This document shows positions 1 to 7,265 of a stretch of 12,653 bases of DNA, piece by piece. The position numbers and the translations under genes are program-made. How positions within the stretch are numbered: position 1 is the stretch's first letter; each line of letters starts with the position of its first letter. The stretch spans positions 1 through 12,653 of the forward strand of contig DDWS01000047.1 in assembly GCA_002347685.1 (NCBI GenBank), in the 5' to 3' direction. Origin of the DNA: Syntrophaceae bacterium UBA2280. GTDB taxonomy: Bacteria > Desulfobacterota > Syntrophia > Syntrophales > Smithellaceae. The notes under the pieces are model-generated. The model was not told where the DNA came from, made no database searches, and was given only the letters and a program-made list of their open reading frames with translations.

Positions 1-82
1 AACGGTTCACACGCTTCCGAAAGAAAAGGGGCAGGCGGAGGATTGAAAGATTCAGGGCTGTCGGTGTTTCCATCCAATCTCC

Positions 83-101
83 GTCCGGCGCATGTCCGGA
101 C
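83..101. other. Small hairpin at left edge, non-coding stretch 1-173
   Basis: GTCCGG (83-88) pairs with CCGGAC (96-101) around a 7-nt loop. No T-run follows on either strand, so this is not a clear rho-independent terminator. It lies downstream of the minus-strand epimerase gene. I see no convincing gene in bases 1-173; the open plus-strand frame there simply continues antisense through mce. Confidence 0.3.
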
Positions 102-173
102 AGATAGAGGACAAGACAGACGTTCGCAGGACAAAAGATCAAGGCGAATGGAGCCCGGGCGCTTCACAGACCG

Positions 174-201
174 TGAGCCACGAACCACGAGCCTTGAGCT
201 A
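174..201. repeat. Degenerate 7-bp tandem repeat at the 3' end of mce
   Basis: Four consecutive heptamers read TGAGCCA, CGAACCA, CGAGCCT, TGAGCTA on the plus strand. The last unit contains the complement of the mce stop codon (199-201), so the array begins exactly where the reading frame ends. The reverse complement of the first unit, TGGCTCA, recurs in the array at 617-665, so these belong to one repeat family. Similar heptanucleotide short tandem repeats are known from cyanobacterial intergenic DNA; whether these are related is unknown. Confidence 0.65.
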
Positions 202-603
202 TCTTTCTCTTTCGCTCAACTCCAGCAGAATCCCTCCCGTAGACTTGGGATGGACGAAGGCGATCTTCGCGCCGCCCGCCCCGTAGCGGGGTTTTTCGTC
301 GATCAGGCGCACGCCTTTTTCTTTGAGTTCGGCCAGCGCCTCTTCGATATTCTCCACACGCAAAGCGAGGTGCTGAATGCCTTCGCCGTTTTTCTCAATG
401 TATTTGGCAATGGGGCCGTCCGGCGATGTGGATTCCAGAAGTTCGATTTCCGTGTCGCCCAGGGGATAGAAAGCCACTTTGACTTTCTGCTCGGCAACTT
501 CTTCTACGCCCGCCGCTGAAATCCCCAAAAGCTCATAGAGCCTGGCACTTTCCGTCAGACTCTTTACCGCTATACCGATATGGTCCACCTTTAAAATTTT
601 CAT
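199..603 (-). CDS. mce: Methylmalonyl-CoA epimerase
   Basis: A 134-residue vicinal-oxygen-chelate (glyoxalase-fold) protein that interconverts (S)- and (R)-methylmalonyl-CoA in the cytoplasm, feeding the B12 mutase encoded upstream. Two VOC half-modules are visible. The metal ligands expected for the family appear as H8 (VDHIGIAV), E54 (TEIELLE), H78 (GIQHLALRV) and E128 (LLELSE). The motif FVHPKSTGGILLELSE near the C terminus is typical of bacterial Mce, and the length is normal. A TTG codon lies directly upstream in frame, but ATG at 603-601 is preferred because AAGGAG (615-610 on the minus strand) is then spaced 6 nt. It is the last visible gene of the mutase-meaB-mce cluster. The 125 bp separating it from meaB are filled largely by heptamer repeats. 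Assignment is strong from motifs and from its neighbours. Confidence 0.93.
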   Translation of the reverse strand: MKILKVDHIGIAVKSLTESARLYELLGISAAGVEEVAEQKVKVAFYPLGDTEIELLESTSPDGPIAKYIEKNGEGIQHLALRVENIEEALAELKEKGVRLIDEKPRYGAGGAKIAFVHPKSTGGILLELSERER

Positions 604-609
604 CAACTG

Positions 610-615
610 CTCCTT
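610..615 (-). promoter_or_regulatory. Ribosome binding site deciding the mce start
   Basis: Minus-strand AAGGAG sits 6 nt before ATG at 603-601. It would be only 3 nt from the in-frame TTG at 606-604, so the ATG is the better start. The 617-665 heptamer array runs to within 1 nt of this site. Confidence 0.7.
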
Positions 616-616
616 G

Positions 617-665
617 TGTAGCTCTTAGCTCATAGTTCATGGCTCATGGCTTAAAGTTTAAAGTT
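617..665. repeat. Degenerate 7-bp tandem repeat, seven units, in the mce leader
   Basis: Seven units in strict 7-bp register: TGTAGCT, CTTAGCT, CATAGTT, CATGGCT, CATGGCT, TAAAGTT, TAAAGTT. Adjacent units are pairwise most alike, which suggests growth by local duplication followed by drift. The array lies between meaB and mce and ends directly before the mce ribosome binding site, so it should be transcribed if the three genes form an operon. Confidence 0.75.
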
Positions 666-687
666 TCTGAAACGCCCGGGCTTCTTT

Positions 688-722
688 CTATCGCCCATAG
701 CCTATAGCCTATAGCCCATAGA
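688..722. repeat. Degenerate 7-bp tandem repeat, five units, after meaB
   Basis: Five units in 7-bp register: CTATCGC, CCATAGC, CTATAGC, CTATAGC, CCATAGA. The array stops 6 nt before the complement of the meaB stop codon (729-731). A non-repetitive spacer of about 22 bp separates it from the 617-665 array. The ATAGC core resembles TAGCT/ATAGT of the neighbouring array. Confidence 0.72.
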
Positions 723-728
723 CTTTCC

Positions 729-1715
729 CTAAAACTTCTCCCCCTTGAGTTTCTCCAGAATTTTCGCGGCGGCGGAAGTGGGGGTTATGGCACCGTTTGC
801 GACTGCGTCGAGAAGTTCGGCAAACAGGGTGGCGGCCGGGCTTGAGTAAAACCAGTCTTGCACGCCTTCGCGCACCAGAAACGTAAACCAGTCTTTTTCC
901 TGCTCCTGGCGTTTCTTTTGCAATTCTCCGCTCCGGGTCAGTTTTTCGTGATGATCCAAAACCAGATTGAGAATATTTTCCAGGCCGGCGTGCGTGACGG
1001 CGCTGCAGGTGACGACCGGCGGCGTCCAGTTCCGGTAGGGCGAGGTCAGCATATGAAACGCCATTTCATATTGCCGCTTGGCGAGCATCGCCTGTTCGAT
1101 ATTGCTTCCGTCCGCCTTGTTCACCGCGACCGCGTCGGCCAGTTCCAGCACACCTTTTTTAATGCCCTGAATCTCGTCGCCGCCTCCGGAGATCATCAGC
1201 ACCAGAAAGAAATCCACCATCGAGGCCACCGCCACTTCGGACTGGCCGACGCCGACGGTTTCCACCATGACCGCATCGTATCCGGCGGCTTCGCAAATCA
1301 GCAGCGATTCGCGCGTCTTGCGGGCGACTCCGCCCAGATTTTTCCCGGAGGGGGAAGGGCGGATAAAGGCTTTTTCGTTGACCGCAAGCTTTTCCATGCG
1401 CGTTTTGTCGGCCAGAATCGAGCCGCCTGTTTTCGGCGAACTCGGATCGATTGCGAGCACGGCGACATGATACCCTTTGTCGGTCAGCATCGTTCCGAAA
1501 CTTTCGATAAACGTGCTTTTTCCCGCGCCGGGGAGCCCCGTGATGCCGATGCGCAGGGCCTTTCCGGTGTGTGGCATCAGTGCGTCGAGTATTTGCCGGG
1601 AAAGTTCCTGGTCTTCGGGAAGTGAGCTTTCAACCAGTGTGATGGCTTTGGCGAGCATCCGGCGGTCGCGACTCAAAATGCCCTTGATGTAATCCTGGCT
1701 TTTAAACTTTTCCAT
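729..1715 (-). CDS. meaB: MeaB-type G-protein chaperone of methylmalonyl-CoA mutase
   Basis: A 328-residue GTPase of the MeaB/ArgK (SIMIBI G3E) family. Such proteins bind methylmalonyl-CoA mutase, gate delivery of adenosylcobalamin and help expel inactivated cofactor. Visible motifs are an N-terminal helical region (1-55), the P-loop GLPGAGKST (60-68), D90 in AIDPSSP, the Walker-B-like VETVGVGQSE (151-160) characteristic of MeaB, the guanine-specifying NKAD (199-202), and a C-terminal helical dimerisation arm (about 255-328). Length matches the family. The ATG at 1715-1713 has only a weak purine-rich Shine-Dalgarno region upstream. The gene lies 64 nt after the mutase stop on the same strand, and this pairing supports MeaB rather than the arginine-kinase name ArgK still found in old annotations. 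Cytoplasmic, very likely co-transcribed with the mutase. Confidence 0.94.
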   Translation of the reverse strand: MEKFKSQDYIKGILSRDRRMLAKAITLVESSLPEDQELSRQILDALMPHTGKALRIGITGLPGAGKSTFIESFGTMLTDKGYHVAVLAIDPSSPKTGGSILADKTRMEKLAVNEKAFIRPSPSGKNLGGVARKTRESLLICEAAGYDAVMVETVGVGQSEVAVASMVDFFLVLMISGGGDEIQGIKKGVLELADAVAVNKADGSNIEQAMLAKRQYEMAFHMLTSPYRNWTPPVVTCSAVTHAGLENILNLVLDHHEKLTRSGELQKKRQEQEKDWFTFLVREGVQDWFYSSPAATLFAELLDAVANGAITPTSAAAKILEKLKGEKF

Positions 1716-1779
1716 AGGCTGTCTTTTCCCCCGTCAAAGTCAGATGCAGGTTGATGTCCGTGCATTGGATGCCGCGTGA

Positions 1780-3912
1780 TTAAAAATATTTTTCCTCCAG
1801 CAGCTGCAGAATCCTGCCCGCCGATTCAGTGATGGCCGTTCCGGGGCCGAAAATGCCGCGGACGCCTTTGGAATACAGAAAGTCATAATCCACAGGGGGG
1901 ATCACGCCGCCGACAATGACAAGGATTTCCGAACCGCCGGCCCGTCCGAGTTCGGCGATCAGCTCCGGCACGAGCGTTTTGTGACCGGCCGCCAGGCTCG
2001 ACGCACCGACGACGTGGACGTCATTTTCGATAGCCATTTTGGCCGCCTCCTGCGGTGTCTGGAACATGGGGCTGATATCCACGTCAAATCCCAGATCGGC
2101 AAAAGCCGTGGCAACCACCTTGATGCCACGGTCATGACCGTCCTGTCCCATTTTCGTCACCAGCATGCGGGGGCGGCGCCCTGTTTTGTCGATAAACAGC
2201 CCCGTGCGTTTGCGAAGCGTCGCGATGACCTCGTCCTCGCCGTATTCGGCGGCGTAGGCGCCGGAGATGACCTGGGTGGTCGCGGTGTAGCGGCCGAAGA
2301 CTTTTTCCAGCGCGTCGGAGACCTCCCCGACAGTCGCGCGCAGTCGCATGGCTTCGATCGATGCCGCAAGCAGATTGCCGTTGTTTTCCGAAGCCTTGGT
2401 GAGTGCCGCCAGCGCTTCGCGAACAGCCCCGTTGTTGCGTTTGGCTTTGATTTCTTTGAGCCGTGTGATTTGTTCATCCCTCACGGTTGAGGAAACCTCC
2501 AGCACGTCGATGGGGCTTTCGTCTTTGACCTTGTATTTGTTGACGCCGACAATGACGTCCCTGCCCTGATCGATACGCGCCTGCCGGCGCGCGGCCGATT
2601 CCTCAATTCTGAGTTTCGGCATGCCGGTTTCAATGGCGCGCGCCATGCCGCCGAGCTCTTCGATTTCGATGATGATTTTCCAGGCCTCCCGGATAATTGA
2701 TGCGGTCAGGGCTTCCACATAGTAGGAGCCGCCCAGCGGATCGACCACGTGGCAGATCTGCGATTCTTCCTGGAGGATGATCTGTGTGTTGCGGGCGACG
2801 CGGGCTGAAAGCGGTGTGGGCAGGCTGACCGCTTCGTCAAACGAATTGGTGTGCAGCGACTGTGTGCCGCCGAGCGCCGCGGCGAGCGCCTCGAGCGTGG
2901 TGCGAATGATGTTGTTGTAGGGATCCTGCTGTGTGAGGCTCCAGCCGGAGGTCTGTACATGCGTGCGCAGGACGCAGGATCGTGGATTGGTCGGGTTAAA
3001 TTCGCTGACGATTTTATGCCACAGGTAGCGCGCCGCGCGCAGCATGGCGATCTCCATAAAGAAGTTCATCCCCACGCCGAAGAAGAAAGAAAGCCTGGGA
3101 GCGAAATCATCTATTTTTAGACCCCCCTCGATGGCCGCGCGGATATATTCCTTGCCGTCGGCCAGCGTAAAGGCGGCCTGCAGGACGGAATCAGCCCCCG
3201 CTTCCATGATATGATAGCCACTGATCGAGACAGTGTTGTAGCGCGGCATGTTTTGCGAGCAGTAGCTGATGATATCCGAGACAATCCGCATGGAAGGTCG
3301 CGGCGGATAGATGTATGTGTTGCGCGTGAGGAATTCCTTGAGAATGTCATTTTGGATGGTACCGGCGAGTTTGTTTTTCTCCACGCCCTGTTCTTCAGCG
3401 GCGACGATGTAGCCTGCCAGCACCGGCAGCACCGCACCGTTCATCGTCATCGAAACCGTGACTTTATCCAGCGGAATCTGATCAAAGAGGATTTTCATGT
3501 CTTCTACGGAATCGATGGCAACACCCGCCTTGCCGACATCACCCGCTACGCGGGGATGGTCGGAATCGTAGCCCCGGTGCGTGGCCAGATCAAAAGCCAC
3601 TGAAAGGCCTTTTTGTCCCGCCGCCAGGTTTTTGCGATAGAATTCGTTGGATTCCCTGGCGGTGGCAAATCCCGCATACTGACGGATGGTCCAGGGCTGA
3701 TTGGCATACATCGTTGCCGATGGTCCCCGCAGATACGGAGCCATTCCGGAGAGTGTATTGACAGTATCGAGTCCCTCCAGATCTTCTGCGGTGTAAATCG
3801 GTTTGACGGAAATGCCTTCCGGGGTTTCCCAGTTCAGAGACTCAAGAGGTCTTCCCCTGAGTTCCTTGACTGCCGCTTCCTGCCATTTCTTCATTTGGGG
3901 ATGCTTCGACAC
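1780..3912 (-). CDS. Adenosylcobalamin-dependent methylmalonyl-CoA mutase, full-length catalytic chain
   Basis: A 710-residue enzyme that interconverts (R)-methylmalonyl-CoA and succinyl-CoA by radical rearrangement. The N-terminal TIM barrel carries TIRQYAGF and SISGYH. The C-terminal B12-binding domain (about 580-710) carries DGHDRG (591-596), with H593 as lower axial cobalt ligand, plus GASSLAAGH and VIVGG. Aligned from memory to the Propionibacterium enzyme, Y79, R197 and H234 correspond to Tyr89, Arg207 and His244. The Tyr/Arg pair is the methylmalonyl-CoA signature, whereas isobutyryl-CoA mutase has Phe/Gln, so an isobutyryl substrate is unlikely. A TTG at 3918 starts the longest frame, but GTG at 3912-3910 has AGGAG spaced 6 nt and is preferred. 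No separate small subunit is seen; a homodimer is plausible. First gene of the mutase-meaB-mce cluster. Confidence 0.95.
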   Translation of the reverse strand: MSKHPQMKKWQEAAVKELRGRPLESLNWETPEGISVKPIYTAEDLEGLDTVNTLSGMAPYLRGPSATMYANQPWTIRQYAGFATARESNEFYRKNLAAGQKGLSVAFDLATHRGYDSDHPRVAGDVGKAGVAIDSVEDMKILFDQIPLDKVTVSMTMNGAVLPVLAGYIVAAEEQGVEKNKLAGTIQNDILKEFLTRNTYIYPPRPSMRIVSDIISYCSQNMPRYNTVSISGYHIMEAGADSVLQAAFTLADGKEYIRAAIEGGLKIDDFAPRLSFFFGVGMNFFMEIAMLRAARYLWHKIVSEFNPTNPRSCVLRTHVQTSGWSLTQQDPYNNIIRTTLEALAAALGGTQSLHTNSFDEAVSLPTPLSARVARNTQIILQEESQICHVVDPLGGSYYVEALTASIIREAWKIIIEIEELGGMARAIETGMPKLRIEESAARRQARIDQGRDVIVGVNKYKVKDESPIDVLEVSSTVRDEQITRLKEIKAKRNNGAVREALAALTKASENNGNLLAASIEAMRLRATVGEVSDALEKVFGRYTATTQVISGAYAAEYGEDEVIATLRKRTGLFIDKTGRRPRMLVTKMGQDGHDRGIKVVATAFADLGFDVDISPMFQTPQEAAKMAIENDVHVVGASSLAAGHKTLVPELIAELGRAGGSEILVIVGGVIPPVDYDFLYSKGVRGIFGPGTAITESAGRILQLLEEKYF

Positions 3913-3918
3913 GATCAA

Positions 3919-3923
3919 CTCCT
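3919..3923 (-). promoter_or_regulatory. Ribosome binding site favouring a GTG start for the mutase
   Basis: Minus-strand AGGAG directly abuts an in-frame TTG (3918-3916), leaving no spacer. It sits 6 nt from GTG at 3912-3910. This spacing argues for initiation at GTG. Confidence 0.65.
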
Positions 3924-4290
3924 TATCTGTATGGATTGCCGGCAGATCGATTCCGAAGCGATTGCCCGGGATGAATCGCCGGCTTTTTTATCGGGAAAGC
4001 CATTCCTTCTGCGCGCGGCAGAATAGAGTACGAGATGGTGTTGTTTGGGGGTGTGCGTTTTAAGCATCGAAGATCATTCGTGTTCTGCCGCGTAGAGCTT
4101 CAATGGCGCGTACAGCATACATCATCGTCATTTTTTTCACAATATCCGAGGTGCGTCCGGATGCGCTGTGTGGGGCAAAGAATTTGGCGGGAGCATGGTT
4201 TCCCTGCTTGCAAAGCCATTTTCAAAAGCTTATAAAAGGGCATCGTAAAAGCAGTGAAAACGTGAAGCCATGATACTATTTTATCGATAA
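3924..4290. other. Divergent intergenic region between mutase and SDR genes
   Basis: About 390 bp separate the divergent starts, with no convincing gene. It must hold the promoters for both directions. The plus-strand candidate is listed separately. No comparably good minus-strand sigma70 promoter for the mutase was found by eye. A weak stem, GCGATT (3958-3963) with AATCGC (3974-3979), is followed after 4 nt by a run of six T (3984-3989) on the plus strand. No plus-strand gene precedes it within the region, so a terminator role is doubtful. Confidence 0.6.
4208..4236 (+). promoter_or_regulatory. Candidate sigma70 promoter for the SDR/CoA-transferase pair
   Basis: TTGCAA (4208-4213, 4 of 6 consensus) is followed after a 17-nt spacer by TATAAA (4231-4236, 5 of 6). 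Transcription would begin near 4243, about 63 nt before the SDR start codon. The optimal spacing makes it plausible, but it was found by eye in an AT-rich patch. Confidence 0.45.
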
Positions 4291-4296
4291 AGGAGG
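4291..4296 (+). promoter_or_regulatory. Strong ribosome binding site of the SDR gene
   Basis: AGGAGG is a full match to the anti-Shine-Dalgarno core, 9 nt before ATG at 4306. This fixes the start. Confidence 0.8.
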
Positions 4297-4305
4297 CAGA
4301 TTACG

Positions 4306-5067
4306 ATGAGTTATGTTTTTAATTTTCAGGGCAGAACCGTGATGGTAACAGGCAGCGGACGGGGGATCGGCAGGGCGATTGCGCTTGGTTTTGCCGCGTC
4401 CGGTGCGAATGTGGTGCTGTGCGGCCGGACCAAAGAGCAGATCGACGCCGTCGCGGACGAAATCCGAAACCAGGGAGGTAAGGCGCTGCCCGTCGTTACC
4501 GACCTGACTGTACACGATCAACTGGAAAACCTGGTGAAGGCCGCCATGGATGAGTTTGGCAAAATCGACATTCTGGTCAACAACGCCGCCCGCAGTTTTT
4601 TACGCTCACTGCTGGATCTGCGGGAAGACGGCTGGGATAAAGTATTTGACACGAATGTCAAATCCGTCTGGCTCTTGAGCCGTCTGGTTGCCAAACACAT
4701 GATCGAACAAAAAGGCGGGAAAATCATCAATATCACAACCCTCGGCGCAGACAAGGCGGAAGCGGGCATGGCCGCCTACGGCTGCAGCAAGGCTGCGCTC
4801 AAGATGCTCACGCGCTGCATGGCACGCGAATGGGCCTGCCACGGCATCAATGTCAACGCGGTCGCGCCCGGTTTTACCCGCACGGATTTCAGCAAGCCCC
4901 TGTGGTCCAATGAGGATATCGCCAAACATATCGCGTCATTCATTCCCAAGGGCAGGATTGCCGAGCCGGAAGATGTGGCAGGCGCCGTTTTGTTTCTGGC
5001 ATCCGACGCATCGGATTATATCACCGGAGATACGATCTACGTGGACGGCGGAACGTCGACGAGCTGA
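4306..5067 (+). CDS. SDR-family NAD(P)-dependent oxidoreductase
   Basis: A 253-residue classical short-chain dehydrogenase/reductase with a Rossmann fold. Visible are the cofactor glycine motif TGSGRGIG (15-22), R41 at the end of strand beta-2 (hinting at NADP(H)), D66, NNAA (92-95), the catalytic Y158-x-x-x-K162 and the C-terminal YVDGG (245-249). The residue 13 before the catalytic Tyr, normally the catalytic Ser, is Thr145 in NITTLG. Thr can carry the hydroxyl, but this is uncommon. Length is normal. A strong Shine-Dalgarno precedes it, and the CoA transferase gene follows after 71 nt on the same strand. That suggests action on an acyl-CoA or its free acid, for example as a 3-hydroxyacyl-CoA dehydrogenase or ketoacyl reductase. 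SDR substrates cannot be read from sequence, so the reaction is left open. Confidence 0.88.
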   Translation: MSYVFNFQGRTVMVTGSGRGIGRAIALGFAASGANVVLCGRTKEQIDAVADEIRNQGGKALPVVTDLTVHDQLENLVKAAMDEFGKIDILVNNAARSFLRSLLDLREDGWDKVFDTNVKSVWLLSRLVAKHMIEQKGGKIINITTLGADKAEAGMAAYGCSKAALKMLTRCMAREWACHGINVNAVAPGFTRTDFSKPLWSNEDIAKHIASFIPKGRIAEPEDVAGAVLFLASDASDYITGDTIYVDGGTSTS

Positions 5068-5081
5068 TTACAGACCGGGAA

Positions 5082-5119
5082 TTCCCCCTTGCCCGCATAC
5101 TTGACGGGGAGGGGGGGAA
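5082..5119 (+). other. Intercistronic hairpin before the CoA transferase
   Basis: TTCCCCC (5082-5088) pairs with GGGGGAA (5113-5119). The stem continues through two T-G wobbles and one mismatch to CCC (5092-5094) with GGG. No T-run follows; the transferase ribosome binding site GGAGG (5128-5132) comes 8 nt later. It could stabilise the downstream mRNA or modulate translation between the two genes. It is not a convincing terminator. Confidence 0.45.
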
Positions 5120-5138
5120 GTTTCAGGGGAGGAAATGG

Positions 5139-7124
5139 ATGAACAGTAAAGGCATTGTCAGTCCGGTGATCGCGGACATCCGGGCCGGTATGAAACGGGG
5201 CAAGGTTGTTTCCATCGACGAAGCGATGCGCGTGATCCGTGATGGAGATACGGTGTCCATCGATGGATTTATCGGAGGGCTGGCGCCCGAAGAGCTTCTG
5301 ACCGGTTTGGAAAGACGCTTTCTTGACACCGGCGAGCCGAAGGATCTGACCCTGGTGTTTGCGGCCGGCATCGGCGACAGCCGGGGGAAAGGGATTGACC
5401 GCCTGGCTCATGCAGGCATGCTCAAACGGGTGATTGCCGGACACTGGGGATTGGTCCCCAAGCTTCAGCGCCTGGCGCTGGAAGGTAAAATTCAAGCCTA
5501 CAATTTGCCGCAGGGCGTGATCACGCACATGTATCGGGATATCGCCGGACATGTGCCGCGCACGATCACGCATGTCGGCTTGGGGACGTTTGTCGACCCC
5601 AGGCTGGAAGGTGGGAAGGTCAACAGTGTCACGACGGAAGACATGGTCGAACTGATCCATTTCGATGGCAGGGAATATCTGGCCTACAAGACGCTACCCA
5701 TTTCCGTCGCCCTGCTGCGCGGCACTACAGCGGACATGGATGGCAACATCACGATGGAGAAGGAAGCCTTCACACTGGAAGTGCTGCCACTGGCCATGGC
5801 CGCAAAAAATTCCGGCGGCTTCGTGATCGTACAGGTGGAGCGCATCGCCGAGCGCGGCGCTCTCAATGCCCGTCATGTCAAGATTCCCGGCATCCTGGTC
5901 GATTGTGTCGTCGTGTCGAAACCAGAAAATCACTGGCAGACGTATGGGACCTTTTACAACCCGGCCTACAGTTGCGAGTTCAAAGTGCCGACAGCCGGCA
6001 TCGAACCGATGCCCATGGATGAGCGCAAAATTATCGCACGGCGCGTCGCTTTTGAGCTTCAGCCGAACATGGTGGTGAATCTCGGTATCGGCATGCCCGA
6101 GGGGGTAGCCCGCGTCGCCAGCGAAGAAGGGATATTCGAGTATCTGACGCTGACGGCGGAAGCCGGTTCCATCGGAGGCATTCCGTCCGGCGGACTGGAT
6201 TTCGGTACGGCCACCAACATGGACTGTCTCCTCGACATGCATCAGCAGTTTGATTTTTACGACGGCGGCGGTCTGGATATGGCCTGCCTGGGACTGGCGC
6301 AGATGGATGCCGAAGGCAACGTCAACGTCAGCAAATTCGGGCCCAAACTGGCCGGATGCGGCGGGTTTATTGACATTACGCAGACCGCCAAAAAAATTGT
6401 TTTCGCCGGGACTTTTACCGCAGGGTCAACCGAACTGGCCGTTGAAGCAGGCAGGCTGAAAATCGTCAGGGAGGGCGGTCTTAAAAAAATCGTCAGGCAT
6501 GTGGAGCAGATCACATTCAGCGGCAACACCGCGCGGACGGGCAATCAGCGGGTTTACTATGTGACAGAGCGGTGTGTCTTCGAGTTGACGAAGGAAGGTG
6601 TGGAGCTCATCGAGATCGCGCCCGGCGTGGATCTGGAGAAAGATGTCCTGGCGCAGATGGAGTTCAGACCCATCATGAAAAATGTCCGACTGATGGATGA
6701 GCGGATTTTCAAAACGTTGTCGATGGAACTCAAGGATGATCTTTTGAGCGTTCCCATCAACGATCGTCTGACCTACGACCCGGCGACGAATATTTTTTAT
6801 GTCAACTTTGAGGGTCTGGCCGTCAGGACCCCGGGCGACATCGAGGCGATCCGCTTGCGCGTGTCGGAAATCTGTGCCCCGCTGGGTAAACGAGTCAAGA
6901 CGATTGTCAACTATGACAATTTTTCAATTGCACCGGAGCTGGAAGATGAATACATCCGGATGGTCCAATATGTTGTTTCCACCTACTACTGCGATGTCAC
7001 ACGCTACACGACCAGCGCGTTTTTACGCATGAAGCTCGGCGATGAGCTCAAAAAGCGCAATCTCGCGCCGCACATCTTTCAGTCGAAGGAAGAAGCAAGG
7101 CAGGCGTTGGAGAATAAATGTTAA
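5139..7124 (+). CDS. Fused alpha/beta acyl-CoA:carboxylate CoA transferase with C-terminal extension
   Basis: A 661-residue class I CoA transferase resembling propionate CoA-transferase and YdiF, which move CoA between short acyl-CoAs and free carboxylic acids via a glutamyl-CoA thioester. Residues about 20-280 form the AtoD-like half and 290-515 the AtoA-like half. E341 in AEAGSIGGIPSGG matches the E-x-G-x-x-G-G active-site motif, and NLGIGMPEGVA (314-324) is the usual AtoA-side loop. Fused relatives end near residue 520; this one adds about 140 residues containing VNFEGL, NYDNFS and TRYTTSAFLRMKLG, an alpha/beta-looking segment of unknown role. Start at ATG 5139 has GGAGG 6 nt upstream. Downstream of the SDR and probably co-transcribed with it. 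It likely activates a short-chain acid at the expense of acetyl- or another acyl-CoA; substrate not determinable. Confidence 0.9.
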   Translation: MNSKGIVSPVIADIRAGMKRGKVVSIDEAMRVIRDGDTVSIDGFIGGLAPEELLTGLERRFLDTGEPKDLTLVFAAGIGDSRGKGIDRLAHAGMLKRVIAGHWGLVPKLQRLALEGKIQAYNLPQGVITHMYRDIAGHVPRTITHVGLGTFVDPRLEGGKVNSVTTEDMVELIHFDGREYLAYKTLPISVALLRGTTADMDGNITMEKEAFTLEVLPLAMAAKNSGGFVIVQVERIAERGALNARHVKIPGILVDCVVVSKPENHWQTYGTFYNPAYSCEFKVPTAGIEPMPMDERKIIARRVAFELQPNMVVNLGIGMPEGVARVASEEGIFEYLTLTAEAGSIGGIPSGGLDFGTATNMDCLLDMHQQFDFYDGGGLDMACLGLAQMDAEGNVNVSKFGPKLAGCGGFIDITQTAKKIVFAGTFTAGSTELAVEAGRLKIVREGGLKKIVRHVEQITFSGNTARTGNQRVYYVTERCVFELTKEGVELIEIAPGVDLEKDVLAQMEFRPIMKNVRLMDERIFKTLSMELKDDLLSVPINDRLTYDPATNIFYVNFEGLAVRTPGDIEAIRLRVSEICAPLGKRVKTIVNYDNFSIAPELEDEYIRMVQYVVSTYYCDVTRYTTSAFLRMKLGDELKKRNLAPHIFQSKEEARQALENKC

Positions 7125-7228
7125 AGGCAAAAGGCACAGAGGCTGGAATCCTGATGACCACCGCGACTGGAGTGGAGGTGTTTCAAGGATAATGATTCAG
7201 GAAGCATACAGCGCCTGAGACTTAGTGT

Positions 7229-7252
7229 CAGCTGAGCCCCAGGGCTCACCTG
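7229..7252. terminator. Hairpin after the CoA transferase, possible terminator or processing site
   Basis: TGAGCC (7233-7238) and GGCTCA (7243-7248) form a 6-bp stem around CCAG. It is extended by CAG/CTG (7229-7231 with 7250-7252) across one C-C mismatch. It lies about 105 nt after the transferase stop and before the GAF gene. There is no downstream T-run, so it fits an mRNA end-protecting or rho-linked structure better than an intrinsic terminator. Confidence 0.35.
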
Positions 7253-7265
7253 CAACAAATTAGTA

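Noticed and set aside
43..519. Open frame on the plus strand opposite mce
   Set aside because: Overlaps most of mce, has no ribosome site and no recognisable motif; mce has metal ligands and good context.
617..722. CRISPR array
   Set aside because: The units are 7 bp, contiguous and degenerate, with no spacers and no cas genes.
858..1625. Long open frame on the plus strand opposite meaB (255 codons)
   Set aside because: It is fully antisense to a gene with intact GTPase motifs, and its translation is His/Arg/Phe-rich without recognisable domains, typical of a shadow frame in GC-rich DNA.
1780..3912. Isobutyryl-CoA or other acyl-CoA mutase instead of methylmalonyl-CoA mutase
   Set aside because: Tyr79 and Arg197 match the methylmalonyl-CoA signature, and meaB and mce follow in the same cluster.
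3958..3989. Stem followed by six T in the divergent region
   Set aside because: It is oriented as a plus-strand terminator, but no plus-strand gene precedes it there; the stem is short and separated from the T-run by 4 nt.
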